Origin: Hexactinellida sp. DTS-2022 | Taxonomy: Eukaryota; Porifera; Hexactinellida | Length of the DNA stretch: 64,000 nt | NCBI GenBank assembly: GCA_028753945.1 | Contig: JAPNXP010000009.1 | Coordinates: 620,001-684,000, forward strand | Reading direction: 5' to 3' | Shown: piece by piece, positions 40,602 to 51,900 of the stretch | Layout: every line of letters starts with the position of its first letter | Position numbering within the stretch: the first letter of the stretch is position 1 | The notes under the pieces: generated by a model | The model's input: only the letters and a program-made list of their open reading frames with translations | Told to the model about the DNA's origin: nothing | Database searches by the model: none | Program-made: the position numbers and the translations under genes

Positions 40602-41185
40602 AAAGTTATTTTCTACTTATAATCAAATTTTAGTTATTAGTAGAATCGAAAGATAAAACCTCGTTAATAAAAACACAGTTTAATTAAGACGTACACTATT
40701 TCAGTCCCCTTCAAATCCTTTTCAATACAAATGATACATGTCAGTTACTAATTCGATAAAGAGTACATATTCTAATTTTTGACGCCCTTGCTGTCATATT
40801 AACGAGGTTCTACTGTAAAAATTTACTCTTACTCGTGTTACAAATGTTGAACTACTACTATACTTTAGGTTTTATATTGGGAAGATATTGGAGATAATTC
40901 TACTGGAATGGAAGCTCGCATCTCTGGAATACGGTTCTGTTTGTATTATAACCATTTACGTATAAAATAATTTTTAATGAACTTTCTTGGACTTTGTATA
41001 TTAATACTTGATCACTTTATTACAATTTCAGCTCTGCATGGTGATAACAACTAACATGTATATTAAAATTCTCAAACTCGACTTGATATATTTTAATAAA
41101 TTCATTGATTTAGTGAATACAAAGGTATAAAATTAGTGTATAAGGTTAGAGATACTAATGGTAATTAGTTCGCCGGTTAGTGCCG
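40602..41185. other. Intergenic region with MITE
   Basis: The first part is an AACCTCGTTA-family element; the remainder is AT-rich 3' flank of ALDH4A1. No gene seen. Confidence 0.5.
40641..40815. mobile_element. AACCTCGTTA-family MITE, upstream of FAM184
   Basis: Left part AAACCTCGTTAATAAAAACA with an eroded terminus; the right end ATTAACGAGGTTCTACTG|TA is intact. The left boundary is approximate. Confidence 0.65.
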
Positions 41186-44100
41186 TTACTTCTCACTCAT
41201 ATAAGGGTAGGTCAGCTGGTCGAGTGGAAGGAAGTTTTCCTTTATTGACATCCCGGACATCCACTTCATGACGTAGGCAATCGAGCCGGATTTGTCGTTT
41301 GTTCCGGAGGCCCGCGCTCCTCCGAACGGCTGCTGTCCCACCACACTCCCGGTACATTTATCGTTAATGAAGTAATTACCAGCGGAGTACCTCAGCTTGT
41401 CTGTTGCCAGCTCGATTACCCTGGAGTCCCTAGCGAATAGCGAGCCTGTCAGTGCGTACGGGGTGGACTCGTCTACCAGGTTCAACACGCCCTCCCAGTA
41501 CTGGGGCTCGTACACAAACACACTCAGCACCGGACCGAATATCTCCTCGCGCATCAGCTTGTGGTTGGGGTCGCTTGTCTCGATTATGGTCGGTTCTACG
41601 AAATATCCCTTGGTCTTATCGCAGCCTCCGCCCGTTAGAATCTCCGTATTGGGACTGCTCTTGGCGAGACGTATGTAGGACTGGATTCTGTCGAAAGCCA
41701 CTTCGTCTATAACAGCTGAGAAGAAAGCAGTGAAGTCTTCTGGAGACGATACTTTCAGTTCCTGCGTTTTCCTGATGAGCTCATCCCTGACCCCGCCCTC
41801 CCAGAGGGGGCGCGGCACGTACAGCCGCGAGCAAGCGGAGCACTTCTGTCCGCTGTACTCGAAAGCGGAGCGAATAGTAGCATTAACCAAGCTGTGTGCG
41901 TCTGCGCTCTCGTGGGCCAGATGGTAGTTCTTGCCGCCGGCCTCCCCGACGATGCGTGGATACGTCTTGTAGCGATTGATATTCTCCCCCACCTAGTGTG
42001 TGCAGACTAATTAATTAAGAGTCATCGCATGCAGCCAACTGTGACCTCAAAGGTCAGAATAATAAATTATCGACATCGTAGGTCAAAGTGAATGATAATA
42101 TCATTCACTTGTGATGATTAGTATAAATACAGGCATTTACTCAAAGATTATATTATTATCTGTCCGCTACAAATGGATCTCCGCATACATCGCGTGCTAA
42201 TCAGTGACCAGACCGACCCCGACTGCAGGGCGATACTGGAGAATAACGGAATTAAAGTCGACGTTAAGACCGGGCTTAGCAAGGAAGAGCTGAAGAAAGC
42301 AGTCACTGAATACGAGGGACTCATCGTACGCGGTGGGACCAAAGTAACCTCTGACGTCATAAACACGCCTGGCTGCAAACTAAGGCTCATCGGCAGGGCC
42401 GGCACTGGTGTGGACAACATAGATTTGGAGGCAGCCACTGAGCAGGGCATCATCGTTATGAACACGCCCGGGGGGAACACCGTGAGTGCCGTGGAGCTCA
42501 CCTGCTTCATGATGGGCTGCATGGCCCGGAGCATTCCCAGAGCCGACGCCTCCATGAAGGCGGGGCAGTGGGACCGCAAGAACTTCATGGGAACAGAGCT
42601 TATGGGGAAGACTCTGCTGATCCTGGGGCTTGGCAGAATCGGGAGAGAAGTGGCTATACGTATGCAGGCGTTCGGCATGCGGACGATAGGGCACGACCCG
42701 ATAATCCCCCCGGAAGCGGCGGCTCAGTTCGGAGTGGCAGTGCTCCCTTGGGAGGAGCTGCTAGCCGCTGCTGACTACATAACAGTGCACACGCCTCTGC
42801 TGCCAGAGACTCGCAACCTCATCAACGACGAAGCGATCAACAAGTGCAAGCCAGGGGTCCGGATCCTCAACTGCGCGCGGGGGGGCGTTATCGACGAGGC
42901 GGCGCTCCTGCGGGGCCTGGAGAGCGGACAGGTGGCGGCAGCCGCGCTGGATGTGTTCGAGGAAGAGCCGCCTAAGAACGCGGCTCTCTTCAAACACCAG
43001 AACGTGGTCGCTACCCCGCACCTTGGCGCCAACACTACGGAGGCGCAGAAACGAGTCGCTAACGAGATCGCAATGCAATTTGTGGATGCTGTGAATGGCA
43101 GGCCGCTTGTGGGTGTGGTAAACGCGCCGTCCCTGGTCCACGCCAGCTCCTTACAGCTGGCTCCCTACCTCTCGCTGGCCAGGAAGCTAGGCGCCGTGCT
43201 CGGGGCGCTAAGCAAGGAGACAGCTCTGGAGATATCGCTTCAGGGAGAGACGGCCATAAAGCACGAGTCTCTCCTAAGGTCCAGCGCTCTGCTGGGAATC
43301 CTAGCTGCTCGCGGCATTTCGCACGTCAACATGGTCAACTCGGAGAGCAGAGCGAAGGAGAATAGAATCGCGCTTTCTATCACCCACTCACGCCTTACGG
43401 AGGATAGGATATCTCTGGCGGCTAAAGACCTATCTGTGAGTGGGGCCCCGAGTCACGCGGCGGATATAATAACCGGCATAGACGGAGTCGCGTGTGGGGT
43501 CCCTATGGGGACGAGTATGCTGGTCTGTTCCTCTAGGCCTGGGCTGCTGCAGGAGTTGGAGAATAGGCTGGGAGATAAGATAGAGAGCATATGCTTTGTG
43601 AGAGCGAGAGTGTTCGTGGGACTGAGAGGAGAAATAGAGAAGGGACAGATGAGCAGCGAGAAGATTGGCAGTTTCCAGCTGATCAAATTATAATTCGTTC
43701 GACAAGTTTAGGTTAGGTTAGCTTCTGAATTGAAGTTAGTTGAGTTGCTACATATTGTAGCAGTAGATTAGTTATGTCTCGTTGTTGAGAGCACACACAT
43801 TCTCATTTGCATTCAGATAATTCACTCTATTCCTTATATCTGTTAATTAACTAAGGCCTGGGCTAATAATAGCAATGTAGTATAACTCACTTGTTTCCAG
43901 AGGTGTTTGAGTGTCTTGGCGCTGCCAGTAAAGTTGAGCCCAGCTAGATGGGGACTGGATAGCACCACGTCCCCGAAGAGAGGGACGGTGCTGGGGAGGA
44001 AGTTCACGACCCCCTCCGGCAGCCCCGCCTCCACGAGCGTCTGGAACACGACCCAGTTAGAGAGCGCCGCTTGCTGCGAGGGCTTCCACAGAATCACGTT

Positions 44101-44856
44101 TCCCATTAGCGCAGGTATTCCGCCCAGATTCCCCCCGATAGCAGTGAAGTTGAACGGACTTATCGAAGCAACGAACCCCTCCAGGCCCCTGTAGACCATA
44201 CGGTTCCATATCCCTGGGGCGTGGAGCTCTGGCTGGTTGGCGTAGGCCTCCTGGGCGTACTGAACCCCGAATCGGAAGAAATCTATTAACTCGCAGGTCG
44301 CGTCTATCTCTGCCTGGTAGGCTGTCTGCAAATACAAATCAGTTTGTATAGAATACGATTATATCCGATACACCATTGGGTTGTTATAACTCACCTTCCC
44401 TTGTCCGACCATTGTAGCCGCTAGGACCTTGTACCTGTACTTCCCGGCTAGCAGGTCTGCGGCTTTTAGGAACACGGCTGCTCTCCGGTCGAAAGGTGTC
44501 CGCTCCCATTCCTTCCTCTTGTCCATAGCGACGCTAATCGCCCTCTCGATGTGCCTATCGTCCGCGAGGCTCACCTCTGCCAGGACTCTCTCGTGCTGGT
44601 AGGGACAGCGCTGCGGCGCGGTCTGCTCCGTGTGGATCTCCTCTCCGCCGATGACGAGGGGCACCCGGACCGGGCCCGCGGCCCTGAGAGTCTCCAGCTC
44701 CTGTTTGAGTAGGGACCGCTCTCTGGACCCGGGCAGGAAGGAGCAGACAGGCTCGTTCTGGTACCTGGGGGGGATGGGGACCCCGGATAAGCCCCTGGTC
44801 AGAGCGAGACATCTAGCGACAGACAGGCTGCAGTGTCCTCTTATAAGGGAGAGCAT
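41186..44856 (-). CDS. ALDH4A1: Delta-1-pyrroline-5-carboxylate dehydrogenase
   Basis: Three exons, complement of 44395-44856, 43891-44325 and 41186-41992, all in phase 0; 567 aa against 563 in human. A mitochondrial presequence (MLSLIRGHCSLSVARCLALTRG) is followed by the aldehyde dehydrogenase fold: TMVGQGK/TAYQAEIDATCELIDFFRFG across junction 1, GLEGFVASISPFNFTAIGGNLGGIPALMGNVILWKPS, FTGSAKTLKHLWKQ, GEAGGKNYHL with the general-base glutamate, and the catalytic cysteine in GQKCSACSRLYVP. Oxidises glutamate semialdehyde to glutamate with NAD in proline catabolism. Intron 1 is 69 bp; intron 2 is 1,898 bp and contains the whole PHGDH gene on the other strand. Confidence 0.97.
42122..42129 (+). 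promoter_or_regulatory. TATA box of nested PHGDH gene
   Basis: TATAAATA about 51 bp before the PHGDH ATG, inside ALDH4A1 intron 2, which suggests that the nested gene has its own promoter. The spacing is the same as for the transgelin-like gene (54 bp). Confidence 0.6.
42173..43693 (+). CDS. PHGDH: D-3-phosphoglycerate dehydrogenase, nested in ALDH4A1 intron 2
   Basis: Intronless, 506 aa, on the strand opposite its host. The N-terminal substrate domain starts HRVLISDQTDPDCRAILENNGI. The Rossmann GxGxxG is ILGLGRIGREVA, followed by the GHDP region (RTIGHDPIIPP), NCARGGVIDEAALLRGLESG with the catalytic arginine, LDVFEEEPP with the glutamate, and the histidine in TPHLGANT. The ~200-residue C-terminal extension of vertebrate-type (type I) PHGDH is present. 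It oxidises 3-phosphoglycerate to 3-phosphohydroxypyruvate, the first step of serine synthesis. It has its own TATA box upstream and ends about 195 bp before the next host exon. Confidence 0.97.
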   Translation: MDLRIHRVLISDQTDPDCRAILENNGIKVDVKTGLSKEELKKAVTEYEGLIVRGGTKVTSDVINTPGCKLRLIGRAGTGVDNIDLEAATEQGIIVMNTPGGNTVSAVELTCFMMGCMARSIPRADASMKAGQWDRKNFMGTELMGKTLLILGLGRIGREVAIRMQAFGMRTIGHDPIIPPEAAAQFGVAVLPWEELLAAADYITVHTPLLPETRNLINDEAINKCKPGVRILNCARGGVIDEAALLRGLESGQVAAAALDVFEEEPPKNAALFKHQNVVATPHLGANTTEAQKRVANEIAMQFVDAVNGRPLVGVVNAPSLVHASSLQLAPYLSLARKLGAVLGALSKETALEISLQGETAIKHESLLRSSALLGILAARGISHVNMVNSESRAKENRIALSITHSRLTEDRISLAAKDLSVSGAPSHAADIITGIDGVACGVPMGTSMLVCSSRPGLLQELENRLGDKIESICFVRARVFVGLRGEIEKGQMSSEKIGSFQLIKL

Positions 44857-44870
44857 TGGTGGCTAATTAA

Positions 44871-45000
44871 TACTGTAGAACCGCGTTAGTACGAACATGG
44901 TTAATACGAATACTATTTCAGTCTCCTTCAAAGCCATTTCATTACAAATGTTATCGGTTATAAGACGGTCCCCTGGTATTCGAACTAATGAAGTTCTGTA
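44871..45000. mobile_element. AACCTCGTTA-family MITE between ALDH4A1 and the 45-kb gene
   Basis: Left end TACTGTAGAACCGCGTTAGT, right end CGAACTAATGAAGTTCTGTA; the interior contains CTATTTCAGTCTCCTTCAAAG. It begins within about 15 bp of the ALDH4A1 ATG, in its 5' flank. Confidence 0.65.
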
Positions 45001-45071
45001 GTATATTGTAATATTAAAGTGTACTATTTAGTAACAGGTTAGTATACTATTAGTTGATTAGTGGTTGGTTG

Positions 45072-45629
45072 ATGCAGACGTTTGGAGAGGCCTTTGACGC
45101 TACATTTCTGCAGGAGGGGACAGGGGAGATAGGAGAAATGCTGGATGGCATTCTCTCTGGGGAGGAAAGCAAGCGGAGTAAGAAGAAGGGAAAGAAAGAG
45201 AAAAAAGTTGAGCTGAGTGAGTTGATCGCTACAATCCCCTTCGAGCCCTCAACCCTGCCTCTGAACATAACTCTGTTTGCTAACAAGAGCGACCCTTTCC
45301 AACAGTGGCTGTACAGACAGAGGCAGAAAGATAGAGTTGTAGCGAGAGACAAGTTTATATCCAGGGAGTTCGATAGACAGGAGAGCCTCAGGATTAAGGA
45401 GAAAAGGGAATGGTCACAACAGACATACGAATTGTGGAAATTTAGAAAAGATTTGGAATCTCGAAACGCTAAGAAACTCCAGAGTGACATCGATAAAATG
45501 CTCGATACTCTCAAAACGAAGCCGAACAAGACAGAGACTTTACCCGGGTACATAAGCACTTGGTCCTGCGACACCCAGCTGGCAAAGAAAATGCAGAAAA
45601 TATGTCCCAGGGGAACGCGATCCGTATAG
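45072..45629 (+). CDS. Hypothetical lysine-rich coiled-coil protein
   Basis: 185 aa from the ATG at 45072 (MQTFGEAFDATF); not recognised. It has an acidic start, a lysine-rich linker (SKRSKKKGKKEKKVE), a short hydrophobic stretch, and a charged helix from about 85 to 150 (QWLYRQRQKDRVVARDKFIS and onward) rich in R/E/K, then a basic tail. It resembles ciliary or coiled-coil domain-containing proteins in composition only. It shares its upstream region head to head with ALDH4A1, about 215 bp apart, including a MITE. Confidence 0.6.
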   Translation: MQTFGEAFDATFLQEGTGEIGEMLDGILSGEESKRSKKKGKKEKKVELSELIATIPFEPSTLPLNITLFANKSDPFQQWLYRQRQKDRVVARDKFISREFDRQESLRIKEKREWSQQTYELWKFRKDLESRNAKKLQSDIDKMLDTLKTKPNKTETLPGYISTWSCDTQLAKKMQKICPRGTRSV

Positions 45630-45935
45630 GAGCACCATGTGTCACTTCGAATTATTCGTGTTTTATTTTCCTAATTAATAACTTATGCCATACTCACTGT
45701 TCGTGGTTAAAACAGCTATTTCAATACAGTAGAGTAGAACCTCGTTAATACGAACACCAACGGACGTTAGAAATGTGTTCGATTTATCCGGAATTCGTAT
45801 TAACCGGAGTAATACTCATTGAATAGCCATTGTAGGGACCAGATTTTGTGGAACTGTTTGTTCGTTTTATCCGGGAATTTGTATTAACCGTGTTCGTACT
45901 AACGAGGTTCTACTGTACATAGCAGAGCTAGCAAT
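45630..45935. other. Intergenic, mostly a MITE
   Basis: AT-rich 3' flank of the 45-kb gene, then the element at 45727-45915, ending 20 bp before the LRCH ATG. Confidence 0.6.
45727..45915. mobile_element. AACCTCGTTA-family MITE, immediately upstream of LRCH
   Basis: TA|CAGTAGAGTAGAACCTCGTT (with a small internal duplication of the terminus) and TAACGAGGTTCTACTG|TA. 189 bp, non-coding, with TA on both sides. Confidence 0.85.
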
Positions 45936-48900
45936 ATGATGGCATACGGGCTGGTGGGTAAGCCGATCGACAGCTGTTTCGAGGACGCCGAGAAAGGCGG
46001 CAAGCTGCACCTGTCGAACAGGAATCTGAGAGAATTCCCGAAGAGCAGCGCTAACTATGACATGGAGGATGTGTACCTTATAGGCTAGTTAACTTATATG
46101 ACAGAAGTAATTAATTAATTATTTTGTCATTGTTTATACCTTATAGGCTAGTTAACTTATTTATGACACAAGTAATTATCCAGAAGCTCGAGACGCTCCT
46201 TTTGGAGCATGATTTTTTAATATTTGAATTTAGGAGCGCTAAAATTTGGAATCCTCTCCTAACCGTAACATTAATTTGTGATTTAGGCGTATGAAAATTG
46301 GATCAGACCAGGATTAGGAGCGTATTCACAAATGGCTGTATAATACACTGTATATAATATGACACATGTAATTCTTTTGTCAATTGTTTAATGAATTATA
46401 TTTTTAGAACTGGCTAACAACAAGTTTAAGAAAATCCCAGACGCTCTTAAGAATTGTATGATTTTAACAAAACTTAACTTACACAATAACTTCCTGCGAG
46501 AAATCAGTTTTGAGTTAAAGAACCTGTGGACCCTGAAGGAGCTAATCCTTAGGTAAGTTATAAGCAAACTGTATTTACAGTATACTCCGCTTAATAGAGC
46601 CATCGGTTAATAGATTTATCCGATTAATCGGGTCAAATTTCGTAAGGTTTATAAGACGGAATTACACTTTGACTCAAATATCTTCGGTTATTAAATTTCT
46701 CCGCTTAATTGGGTCAAACTACCCTGGAACTAAAGTGACCCTATTAAGCTGAGTCAACTCTATTTAAATTAATTAATCTATCTATGTATATAGTCGTAAC
46801 TCGCTGACGGTATTTCCACTTACAATAACTACCTACACAAAGCTGGAGGTGCTGGACATCAGTTGCAACCTACTCAGCATTGTGCCAGAAGATATAATGT
46901 TCTTAGAAAAACTAAAAGTCTTAGTAAGTAAAGCTATTAACTTATTCCCTCAATTAATACAGAGTATGATGGATTATTCTTATAGGATCTGAGTTCTAAC
47001 TATCTTCAAAGTATTCCTAACACAGTCGGAAAACTAAGCAAACTCAAATCCCTGAACCTGAGCAGAAATAAACTAGAATATGTCCCAGATGGTAGTTACA
47101 GTTATATTCAATAAAATTCATAGAATTAGTTTTAAACTTTTAATATATATTCTTAGAGATACGCTATTGCTCGCTTATGAAGTTGGATCTTTCTTTCAAC
47201 AAACTTAGCGAAATACCGTCTAGTTTCAGGCACATGTTCATATTACAGGAATTTAATCTGCAGAGCAATCCTCTCAGATTCCCTCCAGCCAAGGTTAGTA
47301 CGAAATATATAACGAAATGGATATTTTCCCCCAGAGCACAAAATGCGTTATTATTATCCGCTTATAACGAATATCCGGATATAACGAAGGGATTTACAGG
47401 TCCCAAGCACTTCGTTATAACGAGAGTTGACTGTATTTGAATACAAGTAGCTTACAGTAGCTTGTATTTAAGAATCCCGTACAACAGTACTAACTATCAC
47501 AGGCAAACTAACGTTATTCCTTCAGATATGCAGTCTGGGGAAAGCTCACATCTTCAAGTTCCTATCTCTGCTAGCTTCTCAAGTGGAGAAGGAAGGGGTA
47601 CGAAATTACGAATAAATAATTTGACAACTTAACTGGTAGATTTTAATTCCGTTTCGTTCCTTAGCTCTCACAAGAAGAGTTGGATATGCGAAAGAGATTC
47701 ATAGAAACTCGGGAGAAAATGCAGCGAAGACCAGTTTCTTCAAAATCTAACTTTGAGTTAGTTTACCGAAATTCAGATTTCTCTTTTTAAGATTATACTC
47801 ATATTTATTGATATTTTAGAGATTACGATTTCGACTACTATTCTCCCTCTATCAGTCAGCTCTCTATTAACACTCCAACCATTATTTCTGTGAGTTTCTC
47901 GTAAGGATACACAATTTAATATCCATGGTTTATAACTTACTACTATTCCAGGGAATCTGTATAATAATATGTAAAGTGGAATTCCACTCAATATAGTAGC
48001 TGTATAGAGGCCATACTGTTGCCTCGATACGGTTGCTTACAGTATAAAAGCTATCATTATACTAACTCAAATACCCAATATTAGTATTATACTCCTGTTC
48101 TATTGTAAATGGATTGGAGTTCATTACGGAGACTCAATCATTGGGGCGCGCTCACCACGCTACTAATACTATTCATTGTTAACTGCGCTACATTCCATTC
48201 TGGCATTATTCTCGTCAACCATTTCCCATCAAACTTCCAATACTATAACCTTATAGTATTCTGTGTGTGGAATATTCTTATTCTCACGGCCTACAAACAC
48301 TCCGTTAACGGACCCGGGTACTTGGAACGGGGATGGAAACCGGCGAAAGAAAGCGACGCTGAGCACCTACTCTTCTGTAAGAAATGCCAAAGCTACAAAG
48401 CTCCTAGGTCGCACCACTGTTCAGTTTGTAATCGCTGTGTACTCAAAATGGACCATCACTGTCCGTGGATTAACAATTGTGTTGGATACAAAAACATGGA
48501 CAGTTTTGTTAGATTTCTATTCTTTATAATATTCGGCTGCTCACACTCCATATTCACAATGATAAAGTTCAAGCACCACTTAAACAATGCAGAGTTTATA
48601 ATATACCCTCCCATTCTGCCAATCAACACTTATATTTTGATATTCCTAAACGCAACAATTGCATTGACAGTCCTGACAATAATCAGCTGTGGAGTACTTG
48701 TAGTCTTCCAGCTGAATGGAATACTCAGGAACCAAACCAATGTGGAGAGCTGGATAATAGAGCGATCTAACGATGCGAGAAAATACGATCCGACCATCCC
48801 AGTATTCGTATACCCGTATGACTTCGGTTACAACGCGAACTTCAATCAAGTATTTTCAGGGAGCGAGAATCTCGACGGAATAAAGTGGCCTGTTATTCCT

Positions 48901-51900
48901 GGTTGCAACCAGTACTCTCTGACGCGACAAGAAAAGAAACTTAAGGAACTGAAGAAGAAATGGGCCGTGCCATACCGAGTGCACAGGACCTACAATAGAG
49001 GAATATTCGGGATCCTTAAGTTGAATTTAATGGCTTGTCTGTGTTATCCATGGTGTTCTGGTAAAAAACTTAGTGTTGTGAAAGGAGACCAGTTATTGGC
49101 AGTTTCCTTTATAAACTCTTGGTGCTACTGTATTCGCGTGAGGGGCGAGGAAGAAACCAAGGGCTATGTCCCACTCTGCTGTCTCACTGAGATAAAGAAG
49201 ACCTTATAACAATCTGTAGTCTCAGTTAGCAATGTATTAAGAATACTGTTTGTAGATATTAATTATTTGAATTATTTATTACAGTTCATATCTAACTAGT
49301 ACCACAGGAGCATAACCTATTAGTATAGGGCCTATAGGCTCTAACTAAAGTTATTATTTGCTGTGTAGCAAGATGACACCAGAATAACGACTCCGGATAT
49401 TCAGCAAGGGTACCCGCGCCTGGACTCCGCTCAGGGCCCAGACTACAACTCGATATACAAGGACTATCTTAGGAGGGACAAGACCTCAAGTGATGAATTA
49501 GATGGATTTACTGTGAGTTATAACTGTACGTTAGTCAGTGGTTCCCAACCGGGTCCACGGACGGCAATATGGTGTGCCATGATATTTCCATTTGTATTAC
49601 GGGCATTGGGAGGGGTCCACAGAATGTTTGGTATTTGCTCTAGGGAGTCCACGGTTGAAAATAGTTGGGAATCTCTGCATTCGTTGTTAGCTGCATAGCA
49701 ACATTAATGGTACACGTATTATGCTATCATTGCTATGTAGAGAGGATCCTCACCGGATAATACAGTGCTACGAACAACCTCATCTCGGCGATCAGAAGCT
49801 AAGAGGAGATCCAGTTATTACGATAGTAATTAGCTAGTTACAATATCTGTTAATTATAGTATTAAATACAGTAGAACCTCGTTAATAAGTATACCAAGGG
49901 ACAGCCAAAATGTGTACTCCTTATCCGAGATTCGTATTACCTAATTTTATTGAAATAACTTTGTAAGGCGACTGAAATAGTGTACGTAATAACGAGGTTA
50001 TACTGTACCTTATTTGTTAATTTACGACTGTGTCTAAAGCCGAGCAGAAACCAGTGCTGAGCATGTATGCGACTCTCCCGCGGAACTTCAGACCGCCCAC
50101 AACCGCCAGCACAGAGTCAGAAGACGGGACCGGAAGTGAAACTACGATTCGTCTCCAGCCCAAGGTCCGGTCTGCCTTACGAATGAGTCCCTATATGCGA
50201 CGCCCGTACGATAATACTGATGAGCAGGACATGAATCACGCTGTGTACGTTTGCTTATCAGCTATATTTGTTCATTTGTAATGTACTCTGTATTCTATAG
50301 ACTTGAAAACAGAGGCAGCTTTGAAAACAATCAGGAGGTAATTACTTAACTTCAAATTAATACAGTAGACTCTCGTTAAACGGATAAGGCGAATATCGGC
50401 TAAAGAGTTAAAAGGTTTAATTCCCAAAGTTATACAAATGCTGCGAATGGCTCCGGTTAATACGAATTTTCGGATAATAATAACAAATATAGACGGTCCA
50501 CTGTATATTATTTGTCTGCTAATTGCTATTAGATTTTCTCAATTAAAGTACATAATGCCACTAGTCACAGCAATTGGGAATAGTATAATTAATAGCAGTG
50601 TACAGTACACTTATTAATGGCATCCAATTCCCACAGACAGGACAGGTATTGAAGCCCAAACATAAACAATTCGCGCAAGTGAGTCGAGCAGAATCGACCA
50701 GAAGCTCTTCCAGCGGGGGCTACTTCGGAGCTCCTTTCTCCTACGGCGCCGATCTCAGGAGAGCCTCGGTCAGTGCTTAAGCATAAATATATTCTACGTG
50801 TATAAGAACACCAACTCCCAACCAAAGTTAATACTGTCAACTCCCTTATAACAAAGTCCAAGGGACTAATATATAATTCGATATAAGAGAGTAAAATCAA
50901 TTACTTTTTACATTTGGGGAGTTCGTTATAAGCCGTAATATTTCGTTATATCCGACTTCGCAATAACGGGAATTTACTGTAGCTAATTATAGATAAAACT
51001 ATATTTTATTTCTTGTAAGAAATCTATATTTATAATCCCGCTTATAGTCTAACAAATACATCGACCATACTCCGGACGCCTCAGGGGCTGACAAGAGCCA
51101 AGGTACGAACAATTCGCAAAGTGAGTACGATGTGTGAAGTACAGGAGAACACATTTGTAATGTTATTATGTGACAGCTAGATGTATATAGTATTTAACTA
51201 CAGCTCTCCACAGCTTTTCTATAACTGATTTCAAGTTTGTTCATTTCATTTAATGCTTGGATTCATTAAACTCAGTTAGTTTTCTATTTATAATGGAAAT
51301 GCAGCCAAACACCACATGTAGTTTAGTGCAGCATAACTAGCTAAGCCATTTATATCGTGAAATTATTGTTATAGAAAAGCTGATGTGAGTTGTTTGGCTG
51401 TATAGAATAAGGGAGGTTACAAGTTACAAGTTACATTAGTGCTAGTTAATACCACTATTGAGCCTGAGGTAATTACACTTAGATAAGGACGCCCCTAAGC
51501 GCTCGCAGTCCCCGGACAGTGACGGTAGCACTGTGTCGGACACGTCGACCCCCAAGGCATCCCCGGAGCCGTCTGACGTATTCTCCCCTGTCCCTGGCGA
51601 ATACAGGAAAGAAACGAATAGTTTGAGATCGCCCCCGATCCCGCCCCCCCGCACCTTCACGGCTGCCACCGCCTCCCAGCTGACTCCCAAACTCTCCTCC
51701 GAGAAGGGACAAGTGGCGAAACTGTCTTTCGAAAAGGGAAAGCCTAACCCCAGCCAGGACTCACACAAATTCTTCAAATCGAAGAAGTCAGCCTCGAAAG
51801 AGGAAGACGGAGGCAACCTCACCATAAGACGGCGGGAATACAACGTGCATCTCATAGACTCGCAGATAGAGTACATTGTTGAGGTAGAATAATTAACGCC

